Assembly (NCBI RefSeq): GCF_000142905.1
Contig: NW_013657664.1
Location: 82,274-129,677 of the forward strand
Reading direction: 5' to 3'
DNA from: Thecamonas trahens ATCC 50062
Taxonomy: Eukaryota > Apusozoa > Apusomonadida > Apusomonadidae
Length of the DNA: 47,404 bases
The position numbers and the translations under genes were made by a program. A model generated the notes under the pieces. It saw only the letters and a list, made by a program, of their open reading frames with translations. It made no database searches and had not been told where the DNA came from. Of the stretch, positions 19,601-28,125 are shown piece after piece; the first letter of the stretch is position 1, and each line of letters starts with the position of its first letter.

Positions 19601-20161
19601 GGGTGCTCGTTCTTTGCGCTCGTTGATCTTACGGCGATCGTGCCATTCTACGTGAGCGTGGCCATCGGTGACAGGACATCTGTATCGACGCTCCTTCGCG
19701 CACTGCGAGTGGTGCGGGTGCTCAAGGGTGAACACTCTGTGGAGGCGTTCACGCTGGTGGACAACGTGGTGGCGGCGACGGGCCGGGTGTTGGCGACGAC
19801 TGGCTTTGCAGCCGCTCTGGTATGGATCATCTCGGCCTCGCTGTTCTACATTGCGGAACGCTCACAGGCGTACACGGATGGCGCTTTTGACAACATGCTT
19901 CTCTCGCTCTTCTTCACCATGATCTTCCTCGGAGGCGAGTGGGCGGTGGTGGACTTTACGCCGTGGGGCGAGGCTGTGGGTGCGTTCACCATCGTGCTCG
20001 CCATCGCCATCTTTGCGGTTCCAGGCGGCATTCTCTTTGACGGCTTTGCCGACATTGCCAATAAGCGGCGTGAGCTGCGAGACCAGCTAGCTTCACGCGA
20101 TCTGCTCTGCTCTGGCTGCGGCGCGCACATCCAATCGTTCGTCCGCCATCACGTGGCCTAG
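16643..20161 (+). CDS. Four-repeat voltage-gated-type cation channel
   Basis: 1172 residues from ATG 16643 (gccATGG). Four homologous six-helix ion-transport repeats lie at about 35-258, 313-546, 625-856 and 916-1138. Each has an S4 with Arg/Lys every third position (FVRILRVFRMFR; LLRVLRLVRLLK; VFRLFRLMFLLK; LLRALRVVRVLK), a pore loop and an S6 ending in a PTG- or PGG-type hinge (IPTGIIGAG, LPTGIWAAG, IPSAAIASG, VPGGILFDG), which recalls Kv channels. The TVGYGD potassium filter is absent. Instead the pores read LGEFP (E218), TGEYP (E505), TGDYP (D817) and GGEWA (E1099), predicting an E-E-D-E ring and hence possibly Na+ or Ca2+ permeation; selectivity is inference. Every repeat is followed by a CxxC motif (C285/288, C559/562, C885/888, C1156/1159). 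A single chain probably forms the whole pseudo-tetrameric pore in the plasma or another membrane. Confidence 0.8.
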   Translation: MDAEELPLLGGEERGIVGHGRGWQECLYGGLESRLADDLVLVLVAVNVISFVLSTVDAIDDKVGTVFDVIEAVSVALFTIEYGLRMVAIGVEDKYAGWSGRAKWMVSFFSLVDLAAIMPFYVGLAIGDDVGTTQFVRILRVFRMFRAEGRLVEAFTLLDDVVRANRALLATSSFMGAALWLLLAGVLYATEKDNPDVAGEYDTFFKALWYALLNLLGEFPIAAELSSAGKAVSCFTVVFAVGFFSIPTGIIGAGLLDMLTERRNARAVADDSRDAANVSREHSLCRGCEASARQAHIAAKGLGGRLYLVLDGVGVWGRIIEACIMALIVVNVVVFSISTLPDIGYDGAFFVFEAMTVGLFSVEYLLRLWTVAFGTAGEGETSWQARARWVVSFESAVDLASIVPFYVDLALTGTDVSPTTLLRVLRLVRLLKADSYVHVFDLMDDVVRANGAMLATTAWVALVVWILAASLMYATERHNSNLEVASEFESVPEALWITFLNLTGEYPLADYTPWGKVVSSVVALVAIGVAALPTGIWAAGFEDALAEAKAHTAEDTTECEQCISPELAASSARLRLRAAAFVPLAAHSPQRAAQLRSSGQSAAARAPDWIRSLYAFVSGATRAGAAAELVVVGLIFVNTITFVLGSVDSVAASATAVKVFEVLEGCTMAVFAVEYAARVIAAGADAKYARFGWPRLRYCCSLFALLDLACLVPYGVELVTRTELSSTVVFRLFRLMFLLKSESFVSVFTLLDDVFVAKAPLLLSSAFVAGVCLIVFATLLHYTEQHNEIVVNDLSMAARYESIPSALWYTLVHLTGDYPLYQYTWWGKGVNFVSALTAVGVVGIPSAAIASGFVSARAAIDGGEFGGERDDALPLIPAAGDDARCRQCRVERARATGVAGWLHALFVGDLRVGHWPNYLLNGLIAVNLVAFALGTEPSVRAGSGGRVGDALDVVEWISVTVFTIEYVARLVAADADPDWGYSRLRYGCSFFALVDLTAIVPFYVSVAIGDRTSVSTLLRALRVVRVLKGEHSVEAFTLVDNVVAATGRVLATTGFAAALVWIISASLFYIAERSQAYTDGAFDNMLLSLFFTMIFLGGEWAVVDFTPWGEAVGAFTIVLAIAIFAVPGGILFDGFADIANKRRELRDQLASRDLLCSGCGAHIQSFVRHHVA

Positions 20162-20444
20162 AGCGCAGTGTCGGGCGTGGGCGAGGTGATTCCGAGTACC
20201 TGCGGAAGGCTACCTACGATGAACTTGGCAGCAAGGAGTCTAGAGCCTGGGACAACGAGCCAGGCTGATAGGATTTGTTGGGAGAGCCCAGCGAGTGTGA
20301 GCTAGCTGATTCGGCCGAGCTGGCGTGACGAAGGCTGGTCAGCGAACAAGCGAACACGACCTGGCCAGGTTGGCGACTCGTGGCCGGGCGAGGCTACCGG
20401 GGGCACAGCACGAGTACGACACCTGACTCTATAGACGAGAGAGT

Positions 20445-21428
20445 ATGTCTGCAGACGGCGGTTCATGCTCAGGCTCGGGGTCTACCTCGGGCGACGAGAA
20501 GGTTGTGGACCTGACGTACCAGGCGCCAGGGGTAGCGGAAGCGCTGGACGCCGAGGTGGAGGTGGTGGACGCGACAGGGAATGGGTGGACGGAGATGGAG
20601 CTGCTGAAGGGACTGGCCAAGTTGCAGACTGTGTGCTTGCGGAACAACAGGGTGAGCAAGGTGGAATGTCTGGAGGCGGCCACAGAGCTGGAGGAGCTTG
20701 ACCTGTATGGCAACTCGGTCAAGGTCATCGAGGGTGTGGCTCACCTCTCCAAGCTCGTCATCCTCGACTTCTCGTTCAATCTCATCCGGTCGATGGCCCC
20801 GCTCGGTGTGCCCGACATTTCGTTTACCGGCCTGCGCAAGCTGTATCTGTGTTCGAACAAGATCACCAAGATCGAGGGGCTGGAGAAGCTGACGGCCCTG
20901 GAGATGCTCGAGCTCGGATCGAACCGGCTGCGGACGATCGAAGGCCTGGAGACGCTCACAGCGCTGCGGGAGCTGTGGCTTGGGCGCAACAAGCTCGAGA
21001 AGATCACCGGGCTGGAGAACCTGACCAATCTGGAGATCTTGGACTTGCAGTCGAACCGGCTGACCAAGCTCGAGGGGCTCGAGGCCAACACCAAGCTGAC
21101 GGACCTGTACCTGGCACACAACGCGATCGAGAGCCTCGAGGGCATTGCGCAGCTTGTGGCGCTGGAGACGTTTGACATCTCAAACAACGCGCTGTCGGCG
21201 ATTCCGGCCGACGAGCTCCCGCGAGCAGCGCTGACCGAGTTCTGGATGAACCACAACACCGTGAGCGACTGGGCCGACGTCGAGGTGCTCAAGGACGCAC
21301 CTCAGCTCGAGACGGTGTACTTTGAGGGCAACCCCATTGCCGAGCACCCGCGGTACCGCGCCATCATGGCCGACACGCTCCCGCAGATCAAGCAGATCGA
21401 CGCGACGCTGATCCGGACGCGGATGTAA
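20445..21428 (+). CDS. PPP1R7: SDS22, protein phosphatase 1 regulatory subunit 7
   Basis: 327 residues from ATG 20445. After a short acidic N-terminus the protein is a continuous array of about eleven 22-residue leucine-rich repeats of the SDS22 class, with the consensus L-x-x-L-x-L-x-x-N-x-I-x-x-I-x-G-L (LYLCSNKITKIEGLEKL, LWLGRNKLEKITGLENL). It closes with an LRR cap: VYFEGNPIAEHPRYRAIM and LPQIKQIDA. Length and cap match yeast Sds22 and human PPP1R7. The protein binds the PP1 catalytic subunit together with inhibitor-3 and controls PP1 maturation and mitotic localisation. It is complete, single-exon, and convergent with RRP41 (69 nt between stops). Confidence 0.95.
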   Translation: MSADGGSCSGSGSTSGDEKVVDLTYQAPGVAEALDAEVEVVDATGNGWTEMELLKGLAKLQTVCLRNNRVSKVECLEAATELEELDLYGNSVKVIEGVAHLSKLVILDFSFNLIRSMAPLGVPDISFTGLRKLYLCSNKITKIEGLEKLTALEMLELGSNRLRTIEGLETLTALRELWLGRNKLEKITGLENLTNLEILDLQSNRLTKLEGLEANTKLTDLYLAHNAIESLEGIAQLVALETFDISNNALSAIPADELPRAALTEFWMNHNTVSDWADVEVLKDAPQLETVYFEGNPIAEHPRYRAIMADTLPQIKQIDATLIRTRM

Positions 21429-21497
21429 ACTGCCGGCTCGACGGAGGACGCGCTGGCCAATAACATGCACGACGCGGGCCGCCTTGCGCATGCTTTC

Positions 21498-22330
21498 TCA
21501 CACAATAGTGCCCAGCGAGGCAGCCTGCTGATGTGCATGCTCCTTGACCTTGGCCACAAGAACTTCGTGGATGAGAGCGGCGCCCTTCATAGCCAGCGAG
21601 ACGAGAGCGTCGTAGACGTCGAGCGGGATGCGGTCGTTGATCTTGACCAGCGAGAGCGTGGCCTCGGTGGGGAGCATGGCCAGCAGCAGCTCGGGGCCGC
21701 CACCGGACGAGTCCTCCAGATAGTTGAGATCCAGCACGTTGGCGCCGTCGATGTGGCCGGCCGAGCAGGCGACGACAAAGTCCTTGAGCGGGATGCCAGC
21801 GTCGATGAGCGCCAGAGTAGCCGCGTTGATGGCAGCAGCAACGTTGCCACCATCCGCCTGCAGAACATGGACAAAGATGTCGATTTGTGAACGCGGGAAG
21901 AGCTCTGTCAGAATGACCGGCTCAAAGGTAGCCACCAGCATCTGCGAGACCTCTGCCGACCGCTTGTCGCCCTTTGAGCTCTTCTTCCGCTCGCCTGTGG
22001 CAAAGGTAGCCATACCAAACTCTGCACGAACAACAGCACGATCATGCTTGGCCATCGAAGCCCGCCGCACTTCCCGGGGTCCGTACACTGCCGCCACCAC
22101 CTTGGTATTGCCCATCTCCACATAGGCTGATCCGTCGGCCCGCGAGAACAGATCCATCCGGGCTTGCAGCTTACGGAGCTCGTCCGGCCGCCGTCCGTCC
22201 AGCCGCAAGCCTTCTGGGGACACAAACTCTCTCCGGGACTGTATACAAGGAAGGGGGAAGGGGAGGGTGAGTGTAGGGGGGGGGGGGGGCAAGGAGGGCA
22301 TGGGGTCGGTCAAGGCTTGCGGCGTACCAT
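21498..22330 (-). CDS. EXOSC4: Exosome complex component RRP41 (RNase PH family)
   Basis: Two exons: the ATG alone (22328-22330), an 89-nt intron (22239-22327, GTACGC...TATACAG), then 21498-22238, giving 247 residues beginning MSRREFVSPEGLRLDGRRP. The length matches human EXOSC4 (245). RNase PH-fold signatures are present: LRLDGRRPDELR, GSAYVEMGNTKVVAAVYGP, LQADGGNVAAAINAATLAL, and the ACSAGHIDG segment. RRP41 pairs with RRP45 in the six-subunit ring that threads RNA to Rrp44/Rrp6 for 3'-5' processing and decay; eukaryotic rings are generally not catalytic. The alternative unspliced start at 22313 would translate intron polyproline and is not credible. The intron contains a 14-nt homopolymer tract (22276-22289). 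Confidence 0.93.
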
Positions 22331-22697
22331 GGTACGAAGGCGCTGGAGTGGGGTGATCCTGATCCTGATCCTGATCAAGTTTGTGTGGGCAGATTCGATG
22401 GTCGAGTGGGCGGACAGGGATAGCGGATGAGTAATGCGTGTAAGATGGTATGTGTGCTAGAGACAGGAGAAGGTGAGTGTAGTTGGAAGGGGGTTAGATC
22501 TTTGGGTCGTGGCCTGATTGAAGCAGAGTGAGGTACAGCGGAGAGCACCGCAGTGGAGAGTATCGCAGCGGAGAGCACCGCAGCGCGGCGCAGCACAGCG
22601 CGGCGCATGGCTGGTGGGGGCGGGACGTCTGGGTGGGCCGAGAGTGACATGCTCAATCGGGGCGGCGTGTGCTCGCGGAAGGCGAAGATTTGAGAGC
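22331..22697. other. Intergenic spacer with short tandem repeats
   Basis: The spacer lies between RRP41 (its 5' side) and the 3' end of the beta-helix gene. It holds a TGATCC array (22354-22377), 24 nt upstream of the RRP41 ATG, and about three imperfect 15-nt units like CAGCGGAGAGCACCG (about 22537-22580). No gene is visible. Confidence 0.6.
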
Positions 22698-24152
22698 TTA
22701 CAATCTCACGACGTTGTTGATAACAAGGCAAGAATCGGAGGAGCGCTTAGAGCAGAGAGCGACGAGGTTGTGGATGGCGCCGGTGAAGATGTTGTTGGCA
22801 ACCATGATCGCACCTGAAGACTCACGAGTGCGGTCGATCTGCGAGAAGCACGTGCCCGAGATGCAGTTGTTCTGCAGAAAGAGCGAGTCGGTGATCGAGA
22901 CCGCGGTGGCGCCCGCGATGGTGACGGCAGGCAAACCCTTGTGATGGACGTCCCACTGGGTAAAGGTGCATCCAGAGAAAGAGACCATGCCGGAGCCGGC
23001 GACCGAGGCAATCGAGTACGATGGGCCCCAGAAGGCGGTGTTGGAGACGGTGACAGTGCCCGAGTTGGTCGGTGCGACAACGAGCTCGATCGAGGTGACC
23101 GAGACATTGGCCCATTGCGGCGAGGCGAACGAGGTGAACTCACAGGCTGCGATCTGCAGGCCCCACACGTCGACTTGCTCGATCAAGACCGACGCGTTGT
23201 ACGCCATGTCAGCGCCACTCTCCTCGAGAATGCCATTGGTGGCGCCGGCTGCGGTCTCGATAAAATGGAACCCGACCGAGTAGGCAAAGGCAAAGAGGCG
23301 GGTGCAGAACTGCCAGTCAGAGCGGCCAAGGACAAATGCCCGTCCTCTAGTCAGCTGCAGCCGCATGTACTCGGGATGCTGCGAGTACCAGGGGTTAAAG
23401 TGGATGTCAATCATGCGACCGATGTCAGTCACATCGTCGACGTAGATGCCGATGAGCGACGGCTGACCGTAGACCCGGGCGATGTAGTGGCGGGCGGCGC
23501 CAACAGCCGAAATGAACTGGTACGGATTGACGCCCTCGACATCGATGACGGCAGAGTTGACCGAGAGCGAGAGAGTGAATGGGTACGGGGTCGGCGCAGC
23601 CTTGGGGTCCTGGTCTGGATAGTAAAGGACCACGCCGCGGAGGGTGGCGTCCTGCTTGAGGGTGGCGAATGGAGTTCCCGACGCCTCGCCGCGGCCACCC
23701 ACCACCAGCAGCACCGATCCATGTGTGGGCGGCAGCCCACCCTCGCCAACGTTGTGTGCTGGTGGCGCGCGATACGTGCCCTCGAGCGACACGCCGACGG
23801 GCACGGTGATCGACGAGTGGAAAGTGAACTGGCCGGCCGGAACCCAGACGATGCCGCCACCTGCAGCCAGAGCAGCGTTGAGAGCCGCCTGGAACGGCAC
23901 CGCGTTGTCAAACGAGCCATCACCGGCCCTGGCACCATGATCCAGCACGTTAGTCACGGAGTTTTGCTCCGTCGTGCCTCTGCGAGCCGGGCCAACGCTA
24001 GATCCATGCCATCGATCGTGTCGTGCCTCGAGCGCACGGGCAAGGAGGCGGCCTTGGACGCGCCGTGCTGACGACATGCCGACGGAGAGGGAGACAAGAA
24101 CGAGCAAGAGAGGTAATATAGTCCGCACAGCAATGCGCGTGGTACCAGGCAT
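22698..24152 (-). CDS. Secreted pectate-lyase-superfamily beta-helix protein
   Basis: 484 residues from ATG 24152. The N-terminus MPGTTRIAVRTILPLLLVL followed by a small-residue stretch is a clear signal peptide; longer in-frame upstream starts translate a G/C tract. The N-terminal module begins VTNVLDHGARAGDG, continues to FQAALNAALAAGGGIVWVPAG and SLEGTY, and is typical of Pectate_lyase_3 (GH28/GH55-like) right-handed beta-helices. The remainder shows beta-helix rungs rich in Asn, Val and Thr (VTVSNTAFWG, VSFSGCTFTQWD, VSITDSLFLQNNC). Members act on polysaccharides as lyases or glycosidases, or serve as adhesins; the substrate cannot be assigned and I could not identify catalytic residues. 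Extracellular or food-vacuole location is inferred. Confidence 0.8.
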   Translation of the reverse strand: MPGTTRIAVRTILPLLLVLVSLSVGMSSARRVQGRLLARALEARHDRWHGSSVGPARRGTTEQNSVTNVLDHGARAGDGSFDNAVPFQAALNAALAAGGGIVWVPAGQFTFHSSITVPVGVSLEGTYRAPPAHNVGEGGLPPTHGSVLLVVGGRGEASGTPFATLKQDATLRGVVLYYPDQDPKAAPTPYPFTLSLSVNSAVIDVEGVNPYQFISAVGAARHYIARVYGQPSLIGIYVDDVTDIGRMIDIHFNPWYSQHPEYMRLQLTRGRAFVLGRSDWQFCTRLFAFAYSVGFHFIETAAGATNGILEESGADMAYNASVLIEQVDVWGLQIAACEFTSFASPQWANVSVTSIELVVAPTNSGTVTVSNTAFWGPSYSIASVAGSGMVSFSGCTFTQWDVHHKGLPAVTIAGATAVSITDSLFLQNNCISGTCFSQIDRTRESSGAIMVANNIFTGAIHNLVALCSKRSSDSCLVINNVVRL

Positions 24153-24543
24153 GTGACTGTCGGACTGTGTCGGGTGTGCGTCGCCGTTGTTGCCCCGTTG
24201 CCAGGCGCTGCGCCACAGGTGCGCGTGCGCGTGCGCGCAAACTGGTTGCTGGTTGAATGGGGGGGTGGAGGGGGGGGGGGGGGGGGGGGGGGAGGGTGAG
24301 GGGAGTGGCGACAGGGCGAGACTATGCCACACCACTCTTTCCGAGCTTACGGAAGCAGAAAGCAGAGTGGGTGTACTGGTGCTGGTGTGGTGCACGGGTG
24401 TGGTGACTGTGTTTGTGGCTGGAAGCTGGAGCTAGAACGCGGCGACCTGACCGACGACCTGACCGACGACCTGACCGACGACCTGATCCACTCCTCGTCA
24501 TCGACCGGGCTGCGACAACAGTAGCAAGGCACGTGATTGCATC
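24153..24543. other. Divergent intergenic region with G23 tract and 12-nt tandem repeat
   Basis: This 391-nt head-to-head spacer contains a 23-nt G run (24270-24292) within a longer G-rich tract, and three and a half copies of GACCTGACCGAC (24444-24488) ending 55 nt before the acyltransferase ATG. No gene is visible. Confidence 0.7.
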
Positions 24544-25635
24544 ATGCAGCTGCTGCGAATCCTGAGGGGAACGCTGGCTGTGGCGGCGACCTGGGCGTTT
24601 CTGGCAGTCTCGTTTGTCATCATGCTGCCATTCTTCCTTGTGGCGCTAGTGTGCGGCGGATGGTCGATGGCACGCCGGTGGGTTGGCTATCCGGCGGGCG
24701 CGTGGGTGGTGTTTCCGGGTATGGCGGCAATCGCCGAGTGGTGGGGCGGCTCGACGCTGCGGGTCCACACGTCGTCGCCTGCGGGCGCCAAGTCCCCCGA
24801 CGCCATTCTGGTGCCTGGCGAGTCTGCGCTGGTCATGGCCAATCACGTGTTTGCGCTCGACTGGTGGGCCATCATGCGGCTGGGCGTCCGTATTCGGTCG
24901 GCCGGCTGGCTTGTGTTCCTGGCCAAGGACTCGGTCAAGTACATCCCGGTGGTGGGATGGGTGGTGGCCATGGCGGGCGTGCTGCTGCGGCGGTCGTGGG
25001 ACTTGGATGCGGCGCGGCTGTTTGCCGCCTTTCGCGCTGCGGGTGCCGCCGGCCAGCCGGTCTGGCTCATGTGCCACCCCGAGGGCACCCGCATGTCGCC
25101 GGCCAAACTTGCGGCGTCGCAGGCGTGGCTGGAAGCTCAAGGCCGTGACCAAATGGACCATGTACTCGCACCGCGGGTCAAGGCTGTCATTGCCGCCGTT
25201 GCCGCGCTCCACTCGCGGTTCGCGGCCATCTACGACCTCACACTCGCGTATCCTGACGGCACGCCGTCGATCTGGAAGGTTGCTTGCTCTTGTGCGCCCG
25301 ATGTCCACCTCCACGTCGACCGCATCCCGATTCCGGTGCTCTTCGAGCAGATTGCCGCCGCCGGCGGGCTAGACGCTGCCGCCGTGCCGGATCTGTTTGA
25401 CGCGACCGCGTCGGGTGACGCAACGGCTGCCGCTGTCATCCTCCCGCTCATGAAAGAGTGGGTCCGCGCTCGCTGGCAGCTCAAGGAGCGGCGGCTGCGC
25501 GAGTTCCACGCCCGCGGCGGGCAGTTTGACCCCGACGAGGCGCGCGAGCTTCCGTTGCCGAGTCTTTCGCAGCATGGCGCGTTTGTGCGCGATGGACTGA
25601 CACGGACATGGCCGCGGCAAGCAGTGGCTCAGTAG
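24544..25635 (+). CDS. 1-acylglycerol-phosphate acyltransferase-like protein (PlsC/AGPAT family)
   Basis: 363 residues from ATG 24544. The N-terminus has a strong transmembrane segment (about 10-38), with a second hydrophobic stretch around 53-68. The acyltransferase core has the NHxxxxD motif (NHVFALD, residues 100-106), the KYIPVVGW segment and the PEGTR motif (179-183). These are the catalytic and phosphate-binding blocks of PlsC/AGPAT enzymes. The spacing and the LAKDSVKYIPVVGW block are closest to the AGPAT3/4/5-LCLAT1 branch, which acylates lysophosphatidate or other lysophospholipids at the ER or mitochondria; the exact substrate is not decidable. It is complete, single-exon, and convergent with TRAP1 (24 nt between stops). 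Confidence 0.88.
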   Translation: MQLLRILRGTLAVAATWAFLAVSFVIMLPFFLVALVCGGWSMARRWVGYPAGAWVVFPGMAAIAEWWGGSTLRVHTSSPAGAKSPDAILVPGESALVMANHVFALDWWAIMRLGVRIRSAGWLVFLAKDSVKYIPVVGWVVAMAGVLLRRSWDLDAARLFAAFRAAGAAGQPVWLMCHPEGTRMSPAKLAASQAWLEAQGRDQMDHVLAPRVKAVIAAVAALHSRFAAIYDLTLAYPDGTPSIWKVACSCAPDVHLHVDRIPIPVLFEQIAAAGGLDAAAVPDLFDATASGDATAAAVILPLMKEWVRARWQLKERRLREFHARGGQFDPDEARELPLPSLSQHGAFVRDGLTRTWPRQAVAQ

Positions 25636-25659
25636 CGGTTTCCAGCTTTATCACCTCGT

Positions 25660-27869
25660 TCACTTCTTGCTGAGCGCGTCGTTGAGCAGGGCATCAAGGC
25701 GCTTGACCATAGAACGCGGGTCCTCAAGTAGGCCAGCAGAAATCATGGCGTTGTCAAAGACCTGCTGGGCAACACGCAGAGCGAGGTCGGGCTCCTCGAC
25801 ACGGGCAGAAACCAGCTTGGAGATGATAGGCGACTTGGGGTTGATCTCGAGAGTGTAGCTCTCCTCCATGTCGTTGACGCCGGTCCGGGCGCCAACCATG
25901 CGGATCATCTGGCGCATGGTGGCCGAGTCGTGCTCGACAATCAGCGCCGGCGCCGAGGTCACGCGCTTGGTTGCCTTGACCTCGGACACCTTCTCGCCGA
26001 GCGAATCCTTCATCCACTCGAGCAAGCCGTCGAGGGCCTCGCCCTTGGGCGCGGCGGCAGTGTTGTCGCCGTCGTCCGCCGATGCATCGTCGTCGCCGGC
26101 CTCGGTCGCCTTAAACTCGTCGCCAATGTCCTCAGACTCGATCGAGACCAGCTTCTTGCCGGCGTACGAGCCGAGGTGGCGCATGACAAACTCGTCGACC
26201 GGCTGGTCGAGGAGAATGACCTCGGTGCCCTTGGAGGCAAAGGCGTCCATGTAGGGCGAAGCGAGTGCGAGCTCGCGCGACGGCGCGACCACGTAGTACA
26301 GCTTATCCTGCTCCTCGGGTGTGCCCTCGAGCACCTCGTCGAGAGTCTTGTTGCCCTCGCCTGACGTGGTCGGGAAGAGCATGAGCTTGCCGAGCGCGTC
26401 CTTGTACTGATCGGTGGCGCAAATGCCCTCCTTGAGGAAGTTGCCAAACTCGCCAAACCACTTGGCGTACGCCGTCCGGTCGGCGGCCAGCTCCTCCGAA
26501 AAGTGCTTGAGAATGCGCTTGGTGAGGATGCGGTTGAGGTTGGCGATGAGCGCGTCGTCCTGGGTAAACTCGCGCGAGAGGTTGAGCGGAAGATCCTCCG
26601 AGTCCACAACGCCCTTGACAAAGCGCAGCCACTCGGGAAGGAGCTTGGTCGGCTTGGGATCAATCAGCACCTTGCGCGAGTAGAGCTGGACGCCCGGCTC
26701 GAGGCGGCCCGAGCCAAACTTGTACTCAAAGTGGGTCTGCGGAAAGTAGAAGAGCGACTTGATGTCGACCGGCACGTCGGTCGAGAACTGCAGGCGGAAA
26801 GCCGGCTCGTCGTACGCACCCGCGATGAACTGGTAGAACTCGGTGTGCTGCTCGTCGGTCACCTTGGACTTGGGGAGCGCCCACAGCGGCTCGATGACGT
26901 TGACTCGGTCGCCGTCGACCTCGATGGGGAACGAGACAAAGTTGGAGAACTGCTTGATGATCTCCTTGATCCGGAAGCTCGAGGCAAACTCGTGCGAGTC
27001 GGCGTTGAGGTGGATGGTGATGGCGGTGCCGACCGGTGCGTCGGGCGCCTCAGTCACCGTGTACGTGCCCGACCCGTCCGAGCTCCACCGGTACCCGGTC
27101 TCGGCGCCGGCCTTGCGCGTTGTCACGCTCACGTGGTCGCCCACAATAAACGCCGAGTAAAAGCCGACACCAAACCGGCCGATGACGTTGGACTTGGCGT
27201 CGCCGGCCGCGCCCTGCCCGGCCGTCGCCATCTCGTCCACGAACGCTGCAGTTCCCGACCGGGCAATGGTCCCGAGGTTCTCCACCAGCTCGTCCTTGGT
27301 CATGCCAATGCCCGAGTCGGAAACCGTCAGCGTCTTGGCGTCCTCATCGATGGCGATGGAGATCTTGAGCTCGCGATCGACGTCAACGCCGTCGCTCACC
27401 TGCGCATACCGCATCTTCTCCAGCGCATCCGACGCGTTCGAGACCAGCTCACGCACAAAGACCTTCTTGTCCGAGTACAGTGACTTGGCCACAATGTCTA
27501 GCAGCTTGCGGGTCTCGGCCTGGAACTCGTGCGTCTCCTCCTCCTGCGCATCGAGCGCTCCAGCCACCGATCCAAACTCGCGGGCAGCGCTGCCTGCTCC
27601 ACCAGCACCTGCTCCAGACCACCGGCTGGCCATCATCGCCACGCTAGGAACTGCCAGACCCGTCACTGCCGCCACACCTGCCATCCGCACAGCACTCTGC
27701 GCGCCAGCCGTCCGAGCCAAGCTCGTCGAGGCCACACGCGCCCGCCGAGCTGTCCACCAGCCGAGCCAGCCGAGCCGCTCGAGGCAGAGCGACGAGCACC
27801 ATGGATAAGCCGAGACGAGGCCCGGGCGAGGAACCGGGTAGCCATGCGGGAAGCAGCCTGGGTAAACAT
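25660..27869 (-). CDS. TRAP1: TRAP1-type mitochondrial HSP90 chaperone
   Basis: The HSP90 body is unbroken and contains FVRELVSNASDALEK, DSGIGMTKDELVENLGTIARSGT, NVIGRFGVGFYSAFIV and ETGYRWSSDGSGTY. It lacks the charged linker and the MEEVD tail (it ends LNDALSKK), pointing to TRAP1. The best start is ATG 27869, because MFTQAASRMATRFLARASS is a textbook mitochondrial presequence. That frame is -1 relative to the HSP90 frame, so a base is missing or a short intron lies at about 27700-27800; the merged product is about 736 residues. An alternative is ATG 27684 in the HSP90 frame, with a weaker targeting peptide. The ATP-dependent dimeric chaperone acts in the mitochondrial matrix. Confidence 0.9.
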
Positions 27870-28125
27870 GCTTGTTTCGAGCCTGACGAAAAGTATGCTT
27901 CTCTATCCCCTCCCTCGCCTTACCTTGCCTGACGCCACCAGTGACCGCCTCACTCCGCCAGCCGGGATGGGATCGCCCCATGTCGCGTTGAGCCGACTGC
28001 GCGACCTTCGCGAAAAACGTCACTGAAGGCTGGGGCGCGCGACGGGGAAGGCCACGAGCGGGCTCATCGTGGGTGCAATGCTACATGAGAGCAAGTTCAA
28101 TGACAGTGGAAAGGGAAAGACACGC

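Noticed and set aside
16643-20161. Assignment as a classical Cav or Nav alpha subunit
   Set aside because: The repeats are short, nearly equal and have Kv-like S6 hinges; canonical Cav/Nav pore sequences and the DIII-DIV linker are absent.
24153-24395. 81-residue N-terminal extension of the beta-helix protein
   Set aside because: It includes polyproline from the G/C tract, and would bury the signal peptide that begins at 24152.
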